Origin: Bacillota bacterium
GTDB taxonomy: Bacteria; Bacillota; Sulfobacillia; JACIYH01
Reading direction: 5' to 3'
Assembly: GCA_040757085.1 (NCBI GenBank)
Contig: JBFLXJ010000017.1
Span: forward strand, 29,085-93,084
Length of the DNA: 64,000 nt
In this document: one piece after another, positions 8,433 to 15,672 of the stretch
How positions within the stretch are numbered: the stretch's first letter is position 1
Layout of the letters: every line of letters starts with the position of its first letter
Program-made: the position numbers and the translations under genes
Notes under the pieces: model-generated
Seen by the model: only the letters and a program-made list of their open reading frames with translations
Database searches by the model: none
Told to the model about the DNA's origin: nothing

Positions 8433-9791
8433 GTGCCTGCCACCGCTGGCCGGGAACTGGCCCTGCGCATCCTGGGGGAAGTCGAAAAGGGTGCTTACGC
8501 CGACGTGGCTTTTGACCGCTTGAGCCGCTGGGAGAAAGACCCCCGGGAGCGCGCGTTTGCCCAGGAACTGGCCTACGGGGTGGTACGCCACCTCCTCACA
8601 ATAGACCGTACCCTGGCCCGTTACCTGCGCCACCCCCTGGAGAAGTTGCCAGTCCCCATCCGCAACAGTTTACGCCTGGGGGCCTACGAGCTTATGTTCG
8701 CCGAGGGGGCGGCCTACGCGGCCGTGTCCCAGGCGGTGGAGCTGGCTCGCACCCACGGTCATGCGGGCACGGCCTCCCTGGTCAATGCCGTGCTGCGCAG
8801 GGTGGCGCAGGATCCCCGCCCCCCGGCTCTCGACCGGGAGGCGGGGGACGTGGGTCGCATCTCCCTCACTTACTCTTGCCCGGAGTGGCTGGTGCGGCGG
8901 TGGGTTGCCAGGCTGGGGGCGGGGGAAGCTGAGGCCCTGTGCGCGGCCATCAACCGTACCCCTCTTTTGGTGGGGCGGTGCAATGTCACCCGCATCGGGC
9001 CCGCCGAACTGCTCTCCCGCCTGGAAAAGGAGGGAGTGCGGGCCCGGCCGGGACGTTATCGCCCTGAGTGCTTTGTCCTGGAGGAGAGTCCGGTGCCCGT
9101 GGCGGAACTGCTGTCATTCCGGGAGGGGTTATTCTCCCTCCAGGACGAGGGGTCCGCCCTGGTGGCACCCGTGCTCGATCCCCACCCCGGCGAGCGGGTG
9201 GTGGATGCGTGCAGCGCCCCGGGCACCAAGACTGCCCACCTGCTGGAACTTATGGGGGGGCGGGGGGAAGTGCTGGCGGTGGACGTCAACCCCCGGCGGC
9301 TACGCCTGGTGGAGGAGGGTTGCATCCGCCTGGGGCTGGGGACGCTGCACACCGTGGCCGGAGATGCCCGGCGCCTGGGGGAACTGTTGCCTGCCGCCTG
9401 GGAAGGCCGGGCCGACCGCATCCTGGTGGATGCCCCCTGTTCGGGGCTGGGCGCGGTGGCCAGGCGGCCCGACCTGCGTTGGCGGCGCAGTGAAGCCGAT
9501 CTGCGTACCCTGGCCGGGTTGCAGGGGGAAATCCTGGACGGGGCCGCCGCTGCCCTGGCCCCGGGGGGAGTGCTCGTCTATTCCACCTGCACTACGGAGC
9601 CGGAGGAAAACCAGCAGGTGGTGGAGTCTTTCCTGGCCCGGCACCCCGAGTTCACGCCGGACCAAATTGCCCTGTGGGTTCCTTCCGCGTTGCGGGAAGA
9701 ATGCGGGGACGGATGGTTGCAGCTCTGGCCCCACCGGCACGGTGTGGACGGTTTTTTCATATGCCGGTTGCGCAAGGGTGGAGAGGGATAG
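8433..9791 (+). CDS. rsmB: 16S rRNA m5C967 methyltransferase
   Basis: SAM-dependent RNA cytosine-C5 methyltransferase RsmB (Sun). The N-terminal about 135 residues form the NusB-like RNA-binding domain (RAFAQELAYGVVR). A catalytic domain follows with the SAM loop VVDACSAPGTKTAHL, the motif DAPCSGLG with one conserved Cys and STCTTEPEENQQVV with the other. The length of 452 is usual. The GTG start lies one base after the previous stop. fmt-rsmB adjacency is standard. rlmN, often next in Firmicutes, is absent; prpC follows about 40 bases later. Confidence 0.95.
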   Translation: MPATAGRELALRILGEVEKGAYADVAFDRLSRWEKDPRERAFAQELAYGVVRHLLTIDRTLARYLRHPLEKLPVPIRNSLRLGAYELMFAEGAAYAAVSQAVELARTHGHAGTASLVNAVLRRVAQDPRPPALDREAGDVGRISLTYSCPEWLVRRWVARLGAGEAEALCAAINRTPLLVGRCNVTRIGPAELLSRLEKEGVRARPGRYRPECFVLEESPVPVAELLSFREGLFSLQDEGSALVAPVLDPHPGERVVDACSAPGTKTAHLLELMGGRGEVLAVDVNPRRLRLVEEGCIRLGLGTLHTVAGDARRLGELLPAAWEGRADRILVDAPCSGLGAVARRPDLRWRRSEADLRTLAGLQGEILDGAAAALAPGGVLVYSTCTTEPEENQQVVESFLARHPEFTPDQIALWVPSALREECGDGWLQLWPHRHGVDGFFICRLRKGGEG

Positions 9792-9831
9792 AGCATCGAA
9801 ACAGAGAACTTGTGGGAGCGGGGGTGAAAGG

Positions 9832-10608
9832 GTGAGGGCCTGGGCTGCCAGCGACACCGGGTTGGTGCGTGCCCGCAACGAAGACGCCTACATGGTTCTC
9901 GAACTTGGGGATGGGCTGGCCTGCGCGGTGGCAGACGGGCTGGGGGGGATGCAGTCGGGGGAGGTGGCGGCTGCCCTGGCCGTGGAGGTGGTGAGGGAAC
10001 GGCTGGCGCAGCACCGGGGGACAGCGGTGCCGGAGGTGCTGCGCGATGCCATCTGGGCCGCCCACCACCGCATTCAGGAAGTGGGGCTTGCCCGCCGGGA
10101 GCCCATGGCCAGTACCCTCACCCTGGCCGTGCTCACTCCCGGGCTGGTGATCATTGGTCACGTGGGGGACAGCCGCGCTTATCTCTTCCGTCCCGGCCGC
10201 GCGGATGAGGGTACCGCGGGGCCGGGGAGCGGGAAGACGGAAAGAATAGGGGTTCTGAGGCAACTCACCCGAGACCACTCCCGGGTGGGGGAAATGGTGT
10301 GGCGGGGGGAACTCACGGAGGCTCAGGCACGTTGCCATCCCCAGCGTCACCTGCTCGACCAGGCGGTGGGGGCAGGGGACCGGCTTCATGTGGATTTGCT
10401 GCAGAAGGAACTTGAGCAGGGGGACGTCGTCCTCCTGTGCACGGATGGTCTCACTGCAGTGGTTGATTCTTCTGAAATCGCCTGGGTGCTGGCGCAGGGG
10501 GACCTTCCCCTGGCCGCCGGCCGGTTGGTGGAAATGGCGAATCGGCGGGGTGGACCCGATAATGTGACAGTGGTGGTGGCGGAGGCACGTTGGGAGGACA
10601 ATCGTTGA
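9832..10608 (+). CDS. prpC: PP2C-type serine/threonine phosphatase
   Basis: Mn/Mg-dependent PP2C phosphatase that reverses phosphorylation by the adjacent PrkC kinase. The GTG at 9832 is chosen because VRAWAASDTGLVRARNEDAY is the family N-terminus (motif RxxNEDxx). Metal-site motifs follow: VADGLGGMQSGE, GHVGDSRAYLF, LTRDHS, LLCTDGLT and GGPDNVTVVV. It is 258 residues long, near the usual 245-255; the small excess is a loop near residue 125. Its TGA stop overlaps the TTG start of prkC, so the pair is translationally coupled. Confidence 0.94.
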   Translation: MRAWAASDTGLVRARNEDAYMVLELGDGLACAVADGLGGMQSGEVAAALAVEVVRERLAQHRGTAVPEVLRDAIWAAHHRIQEVGLARREPMASTLTLAVLTPGLVIIGHVGDSRAYLFRPGRADEGTAGPGSGKTERIGVLRQLTRDHSRVGEMVWRGELTEAQARCHPQRHLLDQAVGAGDRLHVDLLQKELEQGDVVLLCTDGLTAVVDSSEIAWVLAQGDLPLAAGRLVEMANRRGGPDNVTVVVAEARWEDNR

Positions 10609-12440
10609 TCGGCAGGAAGCTGGCTGGTCGCTATCAGGTGGTGGAGCGGCTGGGTGCGGGCGGCATGGGGGTGGTGTACCGGGCCGAAGACACCTGGCTG
10701 GGCCGTACCGTGGCCATCAAGGTCCTGCGCCCGGAACTGGCCGCCGACGCCGACTTCCTGCGGCGGTTCCGGCGGGAGGCCAAAGCGGCGGCCTGCCTGT
10801 CCCATCCCAACATCGTGAGCCTGTTCGATGTGGGTCAGGACGGGGACCTCCACTACCTGGTCATGGAGTATGTGCCCGGCCATACCCTGGAGCAGCGCCT
10901 GGACCGGGGGCCTCTCCCTCCGGGGGAGGCGGTGCGGGTGGCTTCCCTGGTGGCGGCGGCCCTGGAGCACGCCCACTCCCATGACGTCGTCCACCGGGAC
11001 ATCAAGCCTCAGAACATCCTGCTGGCGCCGGGGGGACAGGTTAAGGTCACCGACTTCGGCATTGCCCGCGCCGGGGTAGCCTCTACGGTGACCCACCCCG
11101 GTGCCATCGTGGGTTCGGTGCATTACCTGGCCCCCGAGCAGGTGCAGGGGGCGCCGGGAGACCAGCAGGCGGACGTGTACGCCCTGGGCGTGGTGCTCTA
11201 CCGCATGCTCACAGGGCGGCTCCCCTTCGAGGGGGAGAACCCCATCAGCGTGGCCCTGAAGCACGTGCACGAACAACCTGTTCCCCTGCGCCGTTTGGCA
11301 CCCCGGACCCCGCCCGGGCTGGAAAAGGTGGTCATGCGGGCGCTCCGAAAGGATCCGGACGAGCGGTATGCGTCCGCCGGGGAGTTGCTGGCCGACCTGC
11401 AGGGGGTGGCTGCCCAGTCGGGGGTGGCCTCTGTCCGGGGGGGTGAGGCTGTGATTGGGGAGCACAACCTGCGTCCGGTGCGCCACCAGCGGGTGACCAG
11501 GCGTCCTCGCCTGGTGTCCTGGGTCCTCTTCACGATCCTGGTCTTGGGCCTGTTGGCGTACGGCGGCTACGCCTTCTCGCGGTGGTGGTACGTGCCCACC
11601 CTCACCACTCCCAACGTGCTCAGGATGGATCTGGCTTCTGCCCAGGAGCAACTGCGCTCCCAGGGGTTGCAATACGAAGTGGTGGGGCAGCTATATTCCT
11701 CCGAGGTGGAGGTGTCTCACGTCATCAACCAGGATCCCGACCCGGGGGAACCGGTGAAAAAGGGTGGAATGGTCAAACTCTGGATCAGCCTTGGCCCCGA
11801 GTTCGTCAAGGGTGGGGTGCCTGCCGTGGAGGGGAAGACGCTGCGGGAGGCACAGGAGATCCTGCGTTCGGTAGGGCTGGAGGCCAGGGCCACGTATCGC
11901 TACCACGACACCCAGCCCAGGGATACTGTCATATCCCAGCGCCCCCGGGCGGGGGACCCCGCCGTGAAGGGGTCTGCCGTGGACCTGGAGGTTTCCTCGG
12001 GACCGGAGCCCAAGCCCACCCAGGTGCCGTCGGTCTACGGACTCACCGTGGAACAGGCCTCCTCCCGGCTCAAGGAGGCGGGGTTGGCGCTGGGCGCGGT
12101 GGAGGAAGTACCCAATGCCTTGCCGCGGGGGACGGTGTGCGGGCAGGAACCCGCGGCCGGGGAGACGGTGCCCCAGGATACGGTGGTCAATATCAAGCGC
12201 AGCAAGGGTACTTCCCTGCCCGTCCACCGTTCTCTGGTGCTGGTCTCCGTCCCCGGTAAGGTCGAGGAGACCCACCTCGTCCAGGTGGTGGTGACGGACG
12301 AACTGGGCACCGCAGTGGTTTTCTCCGGCCAAAGGCCGGGAGGTTCCGATTTCCCGGTGGTGGTGACCTGGGCGGGGGCACAGGCGGCGGTGAAGACCAT
12401 GTGCGACGGACAGGTGGTTTACGAGGGGGTACTGAAGTAG
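10605..12440 (+). CDS. prkC: PASTA-domain serine/threonine protein kinase
   Basis: Membrane Hanks-type kinase that senses muropeptide/lipid II and, in spore formers, triggers germination. The TTG at 10605 is used because GGGAGGA lies six bases upstream and the TTGA overlap couples it to prpC. The kinase domain (1-265) has GAGGMGVVYRA, the VAIK lysine, HRDIKPQN near residue 131, DFG near 150 and an APE-type LAPEQ. A basic juxtamembrane stretch and one transmembrane helix (about 302-324) follow, then three PASTA domains (about 333-400, 401-470, 471-540; for example TPNVLRMDLASAQEQL and VPSVYGLTVEQASSRL). A C-terminal beta-rich tail of about 70 residues is not assigned. rsgA follows after 12 bases. 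Confidence 0.95.
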   Translation: MIGRKLAGRYQVVERLGAGGMGVVYRAEDTWLGRTVAIKVLRPELAADADFLRRFRREAKAAACLSHPNIVSLFDVGQDGDLHYLVMEYVPGHTLEQRLDRGPLPPGEAVRVASLVAAALEHAHSHDVVHRDIKPQNILLAPGGQVKVTDFGIARAGVASTVTHPGAIVGSVHYLAPEQVQGAPGDQQADVYALGVVLYRMLTGRLPFEGENPISVALKHVHEQPVPLRRLAPRTPPGLEKVVMRALRKDPDERYASAGELLADLQGVAAQSGVASVRGGEAVIGEHNLRPVRHQRVTRRPRLVSWVLFTILVLGLLAYGGYAFSRWWYVPTLTTPNVLRMDLASAQEQLRSQGLQYEVVGQLYSSEVEVSHVINQDPDPGEPVKKGGMVKLWISLGPEFVKGGVPAVEGKTLREAQEILRSVGLEARATYRYHDTQPRDTVISQRPRAGDPAVKGSAVDLEVSSGPEPKPTQVPSVYGLTVEQASSRLKEAGLALGAVEEVPNALPRGTVCGQEPAAGETVPQDTVVNIKRSKGTSLPVHRSLVLVSVPGKVEETHLVQVVVTDELGTAVVFSGQRPGGSDFPVVVTWAGAQAAVKTMCDGQVVYEGVLK

Positions 12441-12452
12441 GAGCGGTCGGTT

Positions 12453-13319
12453 GTGCGCGGGCAGGTACTGGGTTGTTACGGCGACCGGGTGGCGGTGCGC
12501 CTAGAGGGAGGGGAAGAACTGAGTTGCCGCCTGCGGGGCCGCCTGCGCCGGGAGGCCCTGGGTGTGGTAGCAGGTGACCTGGTCCGGGTGGGCGGGAGCC
12601 GGGCGGCTCCGGTCGTGGAGGAAGTGTTTCCCCGCCGCAATCTGCTGGATCGGCCCGTGGTGGCCAACGTGGACCAGGTCCTGGTGGTGTTTTCTTACCG
12701 GGACCCGCCCCTGGACCTGGGGCACGTGGGCAGGGTCCTCGTGGCGGCGGAGAAGGCCGGTGTGGGCGCGGTGGCGGTGCTCAGCAAGGCCGACCTGCTG
12801 GAAGAAGGAGAGCGTTCCCAGGTGCGGGATCTCTTCCGGGCCGTTCCCTATCGGCTGGTGGTGACCAGCGCTGTCACGGGGGAAGGACTGGACGAGCTGC
12901 GGCCGCTGCTCCACGGCAGGGTTTCCGTGCTGGCCGGTCAGAGCGGGGTGGGGAAATCCCGCCTGCTCAACGCGCTGCGACCCGGCCTGGCGCTGGCCAC
13001 CGGGGAAATTTCCCCCCGCGTGCGGCGCGGTCGCCACACCACCCGCCTGGCCCGTCTGCTGGACGTGAACGGAGGGATGGTGGCCGATACCCCCGGTTTT
13101 TCCCGCCTGGATCTCGCCGGTGTGGACCGGCGGGAACTGGCGGCCCTGTTCCCGGAAATGCTGGAACTGGCACCGCATTGCCGCTTCGCGGATTGCTACC
13201 ATCGGGCCGAGCCGGATTGCGCGGTGCGGGAGGCGGCGGAACAGGGGCGCGTGGCTCCCTGGCGCTACCGGCTGTACCTTGAGTTGCTGGGTGAAATCGA
13301 GGAGGCTTTACCCTGGTGA
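12453..13319 (+). CDS. rsgA: ribosome small-subunit GTPase
   Basis: Circularly permuted GTPase that checks late 30S maturation. The order of motifs is permuted as expected: G4 LSKADLL, G5 TSAVTGEG, then the P-loop GQSGVGKSRLLN, the RRGRHTTR switch and DTPGFSRLDL. An N-terminal OB fold (1-60) and a C-terminal zinc finger (HCRFADCYHRAEPDC) frame the G domain. It has 288 residues, the usual size. The stop overlaps the GTG start of rpe as GTGA. prkC-rsgA-rpe order is the same as in Bacillus. Confidence 0.95.
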   Translation: MRGQVLGCYGDRVAVRLEGGEELSCRLRGRLRREALGVVAGDLVRVGGSRAAPVVEEVFPRRNLLDRPVVANVDQVLVVFSYRDPPLDLGHVGRVLVAAEKAGVGAVAVLSKADLLEEGERSQVRDLFRAVPYRLVVTSAVTGEGLDELRPLLHGRVSVLAGQSGVGKSRLLNALRPGLALATGEISPRVRRGRHTTRLARLLDVNGGMVADTPGFSRLDLAGVDRRELAALFPEMLELAPHCRFADCYHRAEPDCAVREAAEQGRVAPWRYRLYLELLGEIEEALPW

Positions 13320-13984
13320 GCGACGTTAAGGTGGCTCCTTCGCTGCTGGCGGCCGACTTTGCCCACCTGGGCCGGGCGGCCCGAGCGGCGGAGGAAGCGG
13401 GTGCCGATCTCCTGCATATTGACGTCATGGACGGGTGTTTCGTCCCCCCCATCACGGTGGGACAACAGGTGGTGGCTGCCATCAGGCCGCTCGTGCGCAT
13501 TCCCCTGGATGTCCACCTCATGGTGGTCAACCCCGAGCGGCACCTGGCCTCTTTTCGGGAGGCGGGCGCGGACATAATAACGGTGCACGCGGAGACCTGC
13601 CCCCATCTGCACCGCGTGCTGGGGGCGATCAGGGAGCTGGGAGCCCGGGCGGGCGTGGCCTTCAATCCCGCCACTCCCATTGATGTGCTCACGTACGTGG
13701 GGGATTTGGTGGATGTGGTGCTGGTGATGACCGTGAACCCGGGCTACGGGGGCCAGGCCCTCATTGCCGCCGCCCTGAACAAGGTGGAAGCGGTGTCGCG
13801 CCTGCGCGAGCGAGGGCTGCGGGCGGAAATCGAAGTGGACGGTGGCATCAATCCCGAGACCGCACCCCTGGCCCGGCGAGCCGGGGCCACCATCCTGGTA
13901 GCCGGTACCGCGGTGTTCGGTGCCCCCGACTACGCTGCCGCCATCCGGGCTCTCCGAACCCCGCCCGCCGGAGCGGGAATATAA
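13316..13984 (+). CDS. rpe: ribulose-phosphate 3-epimerase
   Basis: Interconverts ribulose 5-phosphate and xylulose 5-phosphate in the pentose phosphate pathway. TIM-barrel protein of 222 residues with APSLLAADF, the metal-site motifs HIDVMDGCFVPPIT and LDVHLMV, catalytic-face residues in MTVNPGYGGQ, and EVDGGINPET near the C-terminus. The start is GTG 13316, overlapping the rsgA stop. The TAA stop lies in a TATAAT sequence that could be the -10 element of the next genes. thiN, usual after rpe in Bacillus, is missing here. Confidence 0.96.
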   Translation: MSDVKVAPSLLAADFAHLGRAARAAEEAGADLLHIDVMDGCFVPPITVGQQVVAAIRPLVRIPLDVHLMVVNPERHLASFREAGADIITVHAETCPHLHRVLGAIRELGARAGVAFNPATPIDVLTYVGDLVDVVLVMTVNPGYGGQALIAAALNKVEAVSRLRERGLRAEIEVDGGINPETAPLARRAGATILVAGTAVFGAPDYAAAIRALRTPPAGAGI

Positions 13985-13985
13985 T
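13980..13985 (+). promoter_or_regulatory. possible -10 element before spoVM/hslO
   Basis: Perfect TATAAT that includes the rpe stop codon, 35 bases before the spoVM GTG. No TTGACA-like -35 is found at 16-18 bases, and no TG extension precedes it. spoVM in Bacillus uses a sporulation sigma factor, so a sigma-A hexamer alone is weak evidence. Could be chance in this stop context. Confidence 0.3.
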
Positions 13986-14019
13986 GTGAGGGACCTGGGC
14001 ATGAGGGAGGATGGAGCTG

Positions 14020-14109
14020 GTGATCAGGTTCAGCGTGTACAGGGTTCCCCGCGCCCTGGGGCCCATAATACGCATCCTGGTACGCGCGTTGGGTCGCCGG
14101 GCCGCCTGA
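14020..14109 (+). CDS. spoVM: SpoVM-like sporulation protein (29 residues)
   Basis: Tiny amphipathic-helix protein that marks the convex forespore membrane and recruits SpoIVA for coat and cortex assembly. The frame from GTG 14020 gives 29 residues (IRFSVYRVPRALGPIIRI and on) that align over their length with Bacillus SpoVM: Phe3, Pro9, Leu12-Gly13, Ile15 and Arg17 are kept, with basic residues at 2, 7 and 10 and at the end. GGAGG sits nine bases before the GTG; an alternative ATG at 14011 directly abuts it. Synteny is decisive: Firmicutes carry spoVM between rpe/thiN and rpmB. The TGA stop overlaps a CTG that may start hslO. Confidence 0.8.
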   Translation: MIRFSVYRVPRALGPIIRILVRALGRRAA

Positions 14110-14987
14110 CCGATTACCTGGTCAGGGCGGTGGTCAAGGATCCCCCTCTGGTTGCCCTGGCCGTCCGCCTCACCGGGGCCGTCCAGGAGGCCCGTCGCCG
14201 TCACCGGACCTCCGCCCTGGCCACGGCCGCCCTGGGGCGGGCACTGGCCGGGGCGGCCCTGCTGGCGTCCACCCTGAAGGGGGAAGAGAGTATCACCATC
14301 CGGGTGGTGGGAGATGGTCCCCTGGGAGGGATCATTGCGGAAGGCCGGGCCGGCGGGGCGGTGCGGGGCTACGTGGAAAACCCCGCGGTCGAGCTTCCTC
14401 CCACCCCGGACAACAAGCTGGACGTCGGCCGGGGGGTGGGGCGGGGGTACGTGTACGTCACCAGGGACATGGGGCTGAAGGAGCCCTACACGGGGCGAGC
14501 TCCCCTGGTGAGCGGGGAGATTGCCACCGACCTGGCTTACTACCTGGCTACCTCCGAGCAGACCCCCTCTGCGATGGCCCTGGGTGTACTGGTGGAACCG
14601 AGCGGGAAGGTGCGCGCCGCGGGAGGCCTGCTGGTCCAGGTGCTCCCGGGAGGCCCGGGACCCGAGGAGTTGCAACAACTGGAGACGAGTCTGGGGCGGC
14701 TCCCCGCGCCGAGCAGCCTGATAGAACAGGGAAAGACCCCCGAGGAGATCATCCTGGGGGTCCTTTCCGCTTACCCGGTCCTGTTTACGCCGCCTCAACC
14801 CGTTTTCTACCGCTGCCGGTGTACGCGGGCGCGGCTCTTGGAGGCCCTGGCCACCGTCGATCTGAACGATGCAGCCGCAGACGAAATCCTGGAGGCCCGC
14901 TGCCATTTTTGCGGCCGTACTTACCGGGTGCCGGTGGAAGAAATCAGGGCCTGGGTCAAACGGCCCGCTGCACCTTCCCCGCCTTGA
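14106..14987 (+). CDS. hslO: redox-regulated chaperone Hsp33
   Basis: Holdase chaperone activated by disulfide formation and unfolding under oxidative stress. The core (GEESITIRVVGDGPLGG, ENPAVELPP, GEIATDLAYYLATSEQ) and the redox switch CxC (about residues 237/239) plus CHFC (about 266/269) are intact. Conserved sequence begins at DYLVRAV, right after spoVM, and no ATG, GTG or TTG occurs in frame between 14002 and 14106. The CTG at 14106 overlaps the spoVM stop (CTGA) as other genes here do, and gives 293 residues, the family size. ATG 14001 would add 35 residues overlapping spoVM. The 3' end overlaps rpmB on the other strand by 32 bases. Confidence 0.92.
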   Translation: MTDYLVRAVVKDPPLVALAVRLTGAVQEARRRHRTSALATAALGRALAGAALLASTLKGEESITIRVVGDGPLGGIIAEGRAGGAVRGYVENPAVELPPTPDNKLDVGRGVGRGYVYVTRDMGLKEPYTGRAPLVSGEIATDLAYYLATSEQTPSAMALGVLVEPSGKVRAAGGLLVQVLPGGPGPEELQQLETSLGRLPAPSSLIEQGKTPEEIILGVLSAYPVLFTPPQPVFYRCRCTRARLLEALATVDLNDAAADEILEARCHFCGRTYRVPVEEIRAWVKRPAAPSPP

Positions 14988-15147
14988 GGCAACTGGTGCA
15001 TACCAGGGCCCGGCGCACCCGCCCGTCATGTACGATGCGGATCTTCTGCAGGTTGGGGTTCCAACGCCTCTTGGTGCGCCGGTGGGAGTGGCTGATCTGG
15101 AACCCTACCCAGGCGTCTTTCCCACACACAACGCATTTGCGGCCCAT
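14956..15147 (-). CDS. rpmB: ribosomal protein L28 (zinc-binding form)
   Basis: 50S ribosomal protein L28 of 63 residues. It has the C+ zinc form with Cys5, Cys8, Cys50 and Cys53 and the SHSHRRTKRRWNPNLQKI core typical of L28. It is encoded on the minus strand against all neighbours and its last 32 bases overlap the end of hslO. AAAGGAG precedes the ATG by about eight bases, and a good promoter lies upstream on the same strand. In Bacillus rpmB is also divergent from yloU, so this orientation is ancestral rather than a new inversion. Confidence 0.95.
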   Translation of the reverse strand: MGRKCVVCGKDAWVGFQISHSHRRTKRRWNPNLQKIRIVHDGRVRRALVCTSCLKAGKVQRAV

Positions 15148-15180
15148 AGCGCATTCTCCTTTGACACGAGAGTCCGTCCC

Positions 15181-15209
15181 ATTTTAGCATGGGATTGCTC
15201 GGGTGTCCA
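15181..15209 (-). promoter_or_regulatory. rpmB promoter
   Basis: On the minus strand TGGACA (15204-15209) and TAAAAT (15181-15186) are separated by 17 bases, and TGC precedes the -10 as an extended -10. The -10 lies 34 bases before the rpmB start. Confidence 0.75.
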
Positions 15210-15279
15210 CCAGCTCACGCAGTACGTGTAGCGCTCACCGAGCACCATCCGGGGGCTGATGCCGAGGAGGGCAGATGAT

Positions 15280-15627
15280 TTGCCTTATGAGGTGACCAAC
15301 CGGCTGGGCAAGGTGGTCTGGAGCGATGAGGCCATCGCCACCCTGGCGGGTGCCGCTGCCAGCGAGTGCCCGGGGGTGGCGGGGATGGCAGCCCGGGGAG
15401 TGGGGGCCGGGCTGGCCGAACTGCTGGGGCGGGAGAGCCTGGCCCGCGGCGTGGAGGTTTCCGTGCGGGGAGGAAAAGTGCATCTGACCTTGAACATCAT
15501 GGTTGGATACGGCAACCGTATCCCCGCGGTGGGCCGCGAGGCGGCCGAGCGGGTATGCCGGGCGGTGCAGGAGGCCGGGATTCCGGTGGGCCACGTTACC
15601 GTGCATGTACAGGGCGTACGCGTCTAG
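15280..15627 (+). CDS. yloU: Asp23/Gls24 family protein YloU
   Basis: Asp23-family cell-envelope/stress protein, encoded as usual between rpmB and the fatty-acid kinase. The protein has IATLAGAAASECPGVAGMAARG and VHLTLNIMVGYGNRIPAVG, both family hallmarks, then helix EAAERVCRAVQEA and a final VTVHVQGV strand. TTG 15280 is preferred, giving 115 residues, since GAGGAGGG lies nine bases upstream; ATG 15259 would add seven. In related bacteria such proteins modulate the adjacent FakA-like kinase or membrane-associated stress responses, but the role here is not visible. Confidence 0.88.
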   Translation: MPYEVTNRLGKVVWSDEAIATLAGAAASECPGVAGMAARGVGAGLAELLGRESLARGVEVSVRGGKVHLTLNIMVGYGNRIPAVGREAAERVCRAVQEAGIPVGHVTVHVQGVRV

Positions 15628-15672
15628 AAGAGCTTGCCGGACCCGCCAGTCGCCCTGTGGGGGGAGCAGAGC

